From contig JBBQVL010000005.1 in the NCBI GenBank assembly GCA_038211615.1, forward strand, positions 29,193 through 93,192: a DNA stretch of 64,000 bases. Reading direction: 5' to 3'. This document shows, piece by piece, positions 61,498 to 64,000 of the stretch. Origin of the DNA: DASWJZ01 sp038211615. Lineage in GTDB: Bacteria > Pseudomonadota > Alphaproteobacteria > Rhizobiales > Afifellaceae. Both the position numbers and the translations under genes were made by a program. The first letter of the stretch is position 1. Each line of letters opens with the position of its first letter. The notes under the pieces are model-generated. The model worked only from the letters and a program-made list of their open reading frames with translations. It had not been told where the DNA came from and made no database searches.

Positions 61498-62616
61498 TCA
61501 CCGCACGGCCATCGCCCACCTCACGAGGTCGGTCGCGACGGCTGCGAAGGCCTGGTTCAGCGCCGCCGTGGCAGCCGCTGCGTCCTCGCCCGCCACCGGC
61601 GCGTCGGCGTGGAAGGATTGCGCGGCGAGGATCTTGCCGTCGGGCGTGGCGAGCTTGGCGGCAAGCTCGATATGCGCCGCATGGTCCGGCGCCGTCGCGA
61701 TGCTGAAGCTTCTGAGATCGAGCAGCAGCTCCCGGTCGGCGGTGAGGTTCTGCTCGTCGCTGCCAACGCCCTGATAGCCGGCGTTCTCAAAACTCTGGAT
61801 CAGCTTCGCCCGGATGAGCTTCGGCAGGCTGTCGCTCCAGCGCGACTCGTCAAACGCCGGCGCCACACCGCTGCCGGACTGGACGAGGATCGCCTGCGTG
61901 TCGAAGGAGACGGGCGCCGTCGGCTCGTGCACCACGAGCTGCCCCGAGGGCGGGGGGCCGATTCCCGCGAACGCATGCGGCGCCGTCAGATCGTAGATGG
62001 TGGACGGCCCCTTCGCGACGTTGCCGGCGAATCGCTCCAGCCCGGCGAGGATCGGGTCGAGGCGGCCGGAATTGCGTCCGAGCGCCTGCGCGAACGTGTC
62101 GAGATTGGCGAGCGTATCCTTCAGCGCGGCGGAATTTCCGCTGAGCACCTCGTCGATCCGCTGGAACGCGTCGCGCGCCGCCTCAGTCCAGCCGATTCCG
62201 ACAGTCTTCCCGGCGACGAGCAGGGGAACGCCGTCCTCGGACGGCGGGGGCGTCGCGGCGGCGGGATCGCCGCCGATCAGGGCAATCTCCGGCACCCCGG
62301 TCAGGCCGCCGAAGTCGAGGTCCACGCGCGTATCGGCGCGCACCGGCGTGCTGCTTTCCACCCCGATCATCGCGACGACCTGCCGCGGATCCTCTGAATT
62401 CAGCCTGAGGCTGGTCACCTCGCCGACACGGATGCCGTTGAACTGCACCGCCGAGCCGATGAGCAGCCCCGAGACGGAAGTCTCGAAGCGGATTTCGTAG
62501 GCCGTGCGCTTGCCCAGCCCGCCGACATTGTTCAGCCAGTAGACGAAGGCGAACCCGGCGACGACGACGGCGAGCGTGAAAGCGCCGATCAGTACATAGC
62601 GTGCCTGGATTTCCAT
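61498..62616 (-). CDS. mlaD: MlaD-like MCE protein fused to a PqiC/ABC auxiliary domain
   Basis: A 372-residue periplasmic protein with one N-terminal helix (RYVLIGAFTLAVVVAGFAFVY). The MCE domain (about 36-115) has GLLIGSAVQFNGIRVGEV, VDLDFGGLTGVPEIALIGG and a helical tail (LKDTLANLDTFAQALG). From about residue 205 it continues into a domain resembling the separate auxiliary lipoprotein of such transporters (SFDTQAILVQSG, SDSLPKLIRAKLIQSFENAG). MlaD hexamers carry phospholipids across the periplasm; the fusion would anchor the auxiliary subunit in fixed ratio. ATG 62616 directly follows the mlaF TAG. Confidence 0.85.
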   Translation of the reverse strand: MEIQARYVLIGAFTLAVVVAGFAFVYWLNNVGGLGKRTAYEIRFETSVSGLLIGSAVQFNGIRVGEVTSLRLNSEDPRQVVAMIGVESSTPVRADTRVDLDFGGLTGVPEIALIGGDPAAATPPPSEDGVPLLVAGKTVGIGWTEAARDAFQRIDEVLSGNSAALKDTLANLDTFAQALGRNSGRLDPILAGLERFAGNVAKGPSTIYDLTAPHAFAGIGPPPSGQLVVHEPTAPVSFDTQAILVQSGSGVAPAFDESRWSDSLPKLIRAKLIQSFENAGYQGVGSDEQNLTADRELLLDLRSFSIATAPDHAAHIELAAKLATPDGKILAAQSFHADAPVAGEDAAAATAALNQAFAAVATDLVRWAMAVR

Positions 62617-63417
62617 CTACCCAACTCCCGATGCTGCCGGACCGGCCGCGCGAGCGCCGAGCAGCGCCCGCTTGCCGCCGAAATATGCCTTCACCCAGGG
62701 ATGCCCGGAGGCGAGCATCGTCGCGATCGGCCCGTCGGCCACGATCCGCCCGTCGGCGAGCGCGGCAACGCGGGTGCAGATCGTGCGCAGGCTGTCGAGA
62801 TCGTGCGTCACCATGAAGACCGTCAGGCCTAGCGTCTCGTGCAGCGTCTGGATGAGCGCATCGAAATCGCCCGCGGTGATCGGATCGAGGCCGGAAGTAG
62901 GCTCGTCGAGGAAGACGATCTCCGGATCGAGCGCCAGGGCGCGCGCCAGCGCGACGCGCTTCGTCATCCCGCCGGAAAGCTCGGAGGGAAGCTTGTCGGC
63001 GTCGGCCGGATCGAGCCCCACCATCTCCAGCTTCGCCAGCGCGACCTCGTTCATCAGCCGCTCGGGAATGTGGAGATATTCGCGCATCGGGAACTGCACA
63101 TTCTGGCGCACTGTCAGCGACGAGAAGAGCGCCCCCTGCTGGTAGAGGATGCCGAGGCGGCGCTCGATTGCGCTCCGCGCGATCTCGCTCGCCGCGCCCA
63201 TGTCGGTGCCGAGGATCTCGATCGTCCCCTGCTGTTTCGGAAGCAGCCCGATGATGGTTCGCAGCAGCACCGATTTGCCGCTGCCGGAGCCGCCGACCAG
63301 CCCAAGGATCTCGCCGCGCCGGACGGTGAGCGAGAGGCGGTCAAGCACCACGCGGTCGCGGAAGCCGACGACGAGGTCGCTGACTTTGATCACCTGTTCG
63401 TCGCCGGGAGCGTCCAT
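62617..63417 (-). CDS. mlaF: Phospholipid-transport ABC ATPase
   Basis: A 266-residue cytosolic ATPase. ATG 63417 is chosen; the frame runs further upstream but only as an overlap with mlaE. Walker A VGGSGSGKSVLL, Q-loop LYQQGALFSSLTV, signature ELSGGMTKRVALARALALDP, Walker B IVFLDEPTSGLDP, H-loop MVTHDLDSLR. The Q-G-A-L-F-S-S-L string is characteristic of MlaF. It works with MlaE and MlaD in lipid transport to or from the outer membrane. Confidence 0.93.
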   Translation of the reverse strand: MDAPGDEQVIKVSDLVVGFRDRVVLDRLSLTVRRGEILGLVGGSGSGKSVLLRTIIGLLPKQQGTIEILGTDMGAASEIARSAIERRLGILYQQGALFSSLTVRQNVQFPMREYLHIPERLMNEVALAKLEMVGLDPADADKLPSELSGGMTKRVALARALALDPEIVFLDEPTSGLDPITAGDFDALIQTLHETLGLTVFMVTHDLDSLRTICTRVAALADGRIVADGPIATMLASGHPWVKAYFGGKRALLGARAAGPAASGVG

Positions 63418-63419
63418 CG

Positions 63420-64000
63420 TCACATCCCGATCGATGCGAAGAACATGGCGAAGAACCCGTCGAGCACGATCACGAGGAAGATCGACTTCACCACCGAGGT
63501 GGTGGTCTTGCGGCCGAGCGATTCGGCGCTGCCCTTGACGCGCAGCCCTTCCGAGCAGGCGACGATGCCGATCACCAGCGCCATGAACGGCGCCTTGATC
63601 ATGCCGACCTCGAAATGCGTCACCGAGATCGCATCCTTGAGCCGCGCCAGGAACACTGCCGGGCTCATCCCGTCGTAGAGCCATGCCACCACGCCGCCGC
63701 CGAACAGCGCCGCCATCGAGCCGATGAAGGCGAGGATCGGCAGCGCGATCACCAAGGCGATGACGCGCGGCAGGATCAGGATCTCGACCGGATCGAGCCC
63801 CATCGTCCGCAGCGCGTCGATCTCCTCGCGCATCTTCATCGAGCCGAGCTCGGCCGTGTAGGCGCTGCCGGAGCGGCCCGCCACCATGATCGATACGATC
63901 AGCACGCCGAACTCGCGCAGCACCAGAATGCCGATCAGGTCCACCACGTAATCGTCGGCGCCGAACCTCCGGAAGTGGAAGATGCCCTGCTGCGCGATGA
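63420..64000 (-). CDS. mlaE: Phospholipid-transport ABC permease, N-terminus outside window
   Basis: At least 193 residues of MlaE, read to the window end (IAQQGIFHFRRFGADDYVVDL at the cut). LIVSIMVAGRSGSAYTAELGSMKM and REEIDALRTMGLDPVEILILPRV are the MlaE signature, followed by four hydrophobic segments. LVIGIVACSEGLRVKGSAESLG is near the C-terminus. The 5' end lies beyond 64000. The gap to mlaF is 2 nt; mlaE-mlaF-mlaD form one operon. Confidence 0.93.
   Translation of the reverse strand, partial: IAQQGIFHFRRFGADDYVVDLIGILVLREFGVLIVSIMVAGRSGSAYTAELGSMKMREEIDALRTMGLDPVEILILPRVIALVIALPILAFIGSMAALFGGGVVAWLYDGMSPAVFLARLKDAISVTHFEVGMIKAPFMALVIGIVACSEGLRVKGSAESLGRKTTTSVVKSIFLVIVLDGFFAMFFASIGM

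Overview
This is 64 kb of a high-GC chromosome. Gene content points to an alphaproteobacterium of the Hyphomicrobiales (Rhizobiales) group. The grounds are the trpF-trpB / trpA-accD-folC gene set, an AccD without a full zinc ribbon, a tRNA-His without G-1 and with A73, an HWE-type histidine kinase, an Irr-like iron box and a general-stress (EcfG-type) promoter. No genus can be named from sequence alone.

Layout. 1-10.2 kb: the 3' part of a RelE/HigB-type toxin gene, then folC, accD, trpA, trpB and trpF on the minus strand. This usually compact operon is split by a plus-strand 5'-nucleotidase-like gene and two minus-strand genes (M1 metallopeptidase and a seven-repeat GloVer protein). 10.2-12.9 kb: a tiny gene with a candidate EcfG promoter and a very good terminator, then a convergent pair that looks like an orphan RiPP locus: an asparagine-synthetase homologue without its glutaminase cysteine, preceded by a 56-codon gene with a W-x-x-P leader motif. 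13-18.6 kb: alpha/beta hydrolase, GT4 glycosyltransferase, infC (probable AUU start), tRNA-His, class III cyclase and an amidase. 18.7-21.6 kb: a ferric-iron ABC uptake pair (binding protein and permease, no ATPase) behind an Irr-like box. 21.7-26 kb: a HWE kinase/response regulator pair and acetoacetyl-CoA synthetase. 26-44 kb: AsmA-like protein, a complete polyamine ABC transporter (potFGHI), an MFS exporter, a GNAT enzyme, a TetR-controlled HlyD/ABC-2 export operon, a MipA-like outer-membrane protein with a decayed partial copy nearby, a PuuA/PuuB-like pair, a HAD phosphatase and a small lipoprotein.

44.6-54.1 kb is a signalling block: REC-EAL phosphodiesterase, a three-REC protein, a REC/kinase with a degenerate GGDEF-like tail, a single REC protein and a 1436-residue membrane hybrid kinase. 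The hybrid kinase contains a LOV-type domain in which the photoactive Cys is Ala and the conserved Gln is Leu. 54.7 kb: a VOC protein. 55.1-61.1 kb is a lower-GC surface-glycan island: a 1228-residue triple glycosyltransferase, two methyltransferases and a sulfotransferase-like enzyme. It abuts the fragment of a frameshifted FAD oxidoreductase. 61.5-64 kb: an Mla-type lipid transport operon (mlaE partial, mlaF, and mlaD fused to a PqiC-like auxiliary domain).

The most unusual points are the orphan RiPP-like pair at 10.6-12.8 kb, the Cys-less LOV kinase, the small EcfG-type gene at 10.3 kb, and the glycan island with a broken gene at its edge. All functional assignments come from reading motifs and from remembered family knowledge; no database search was run.
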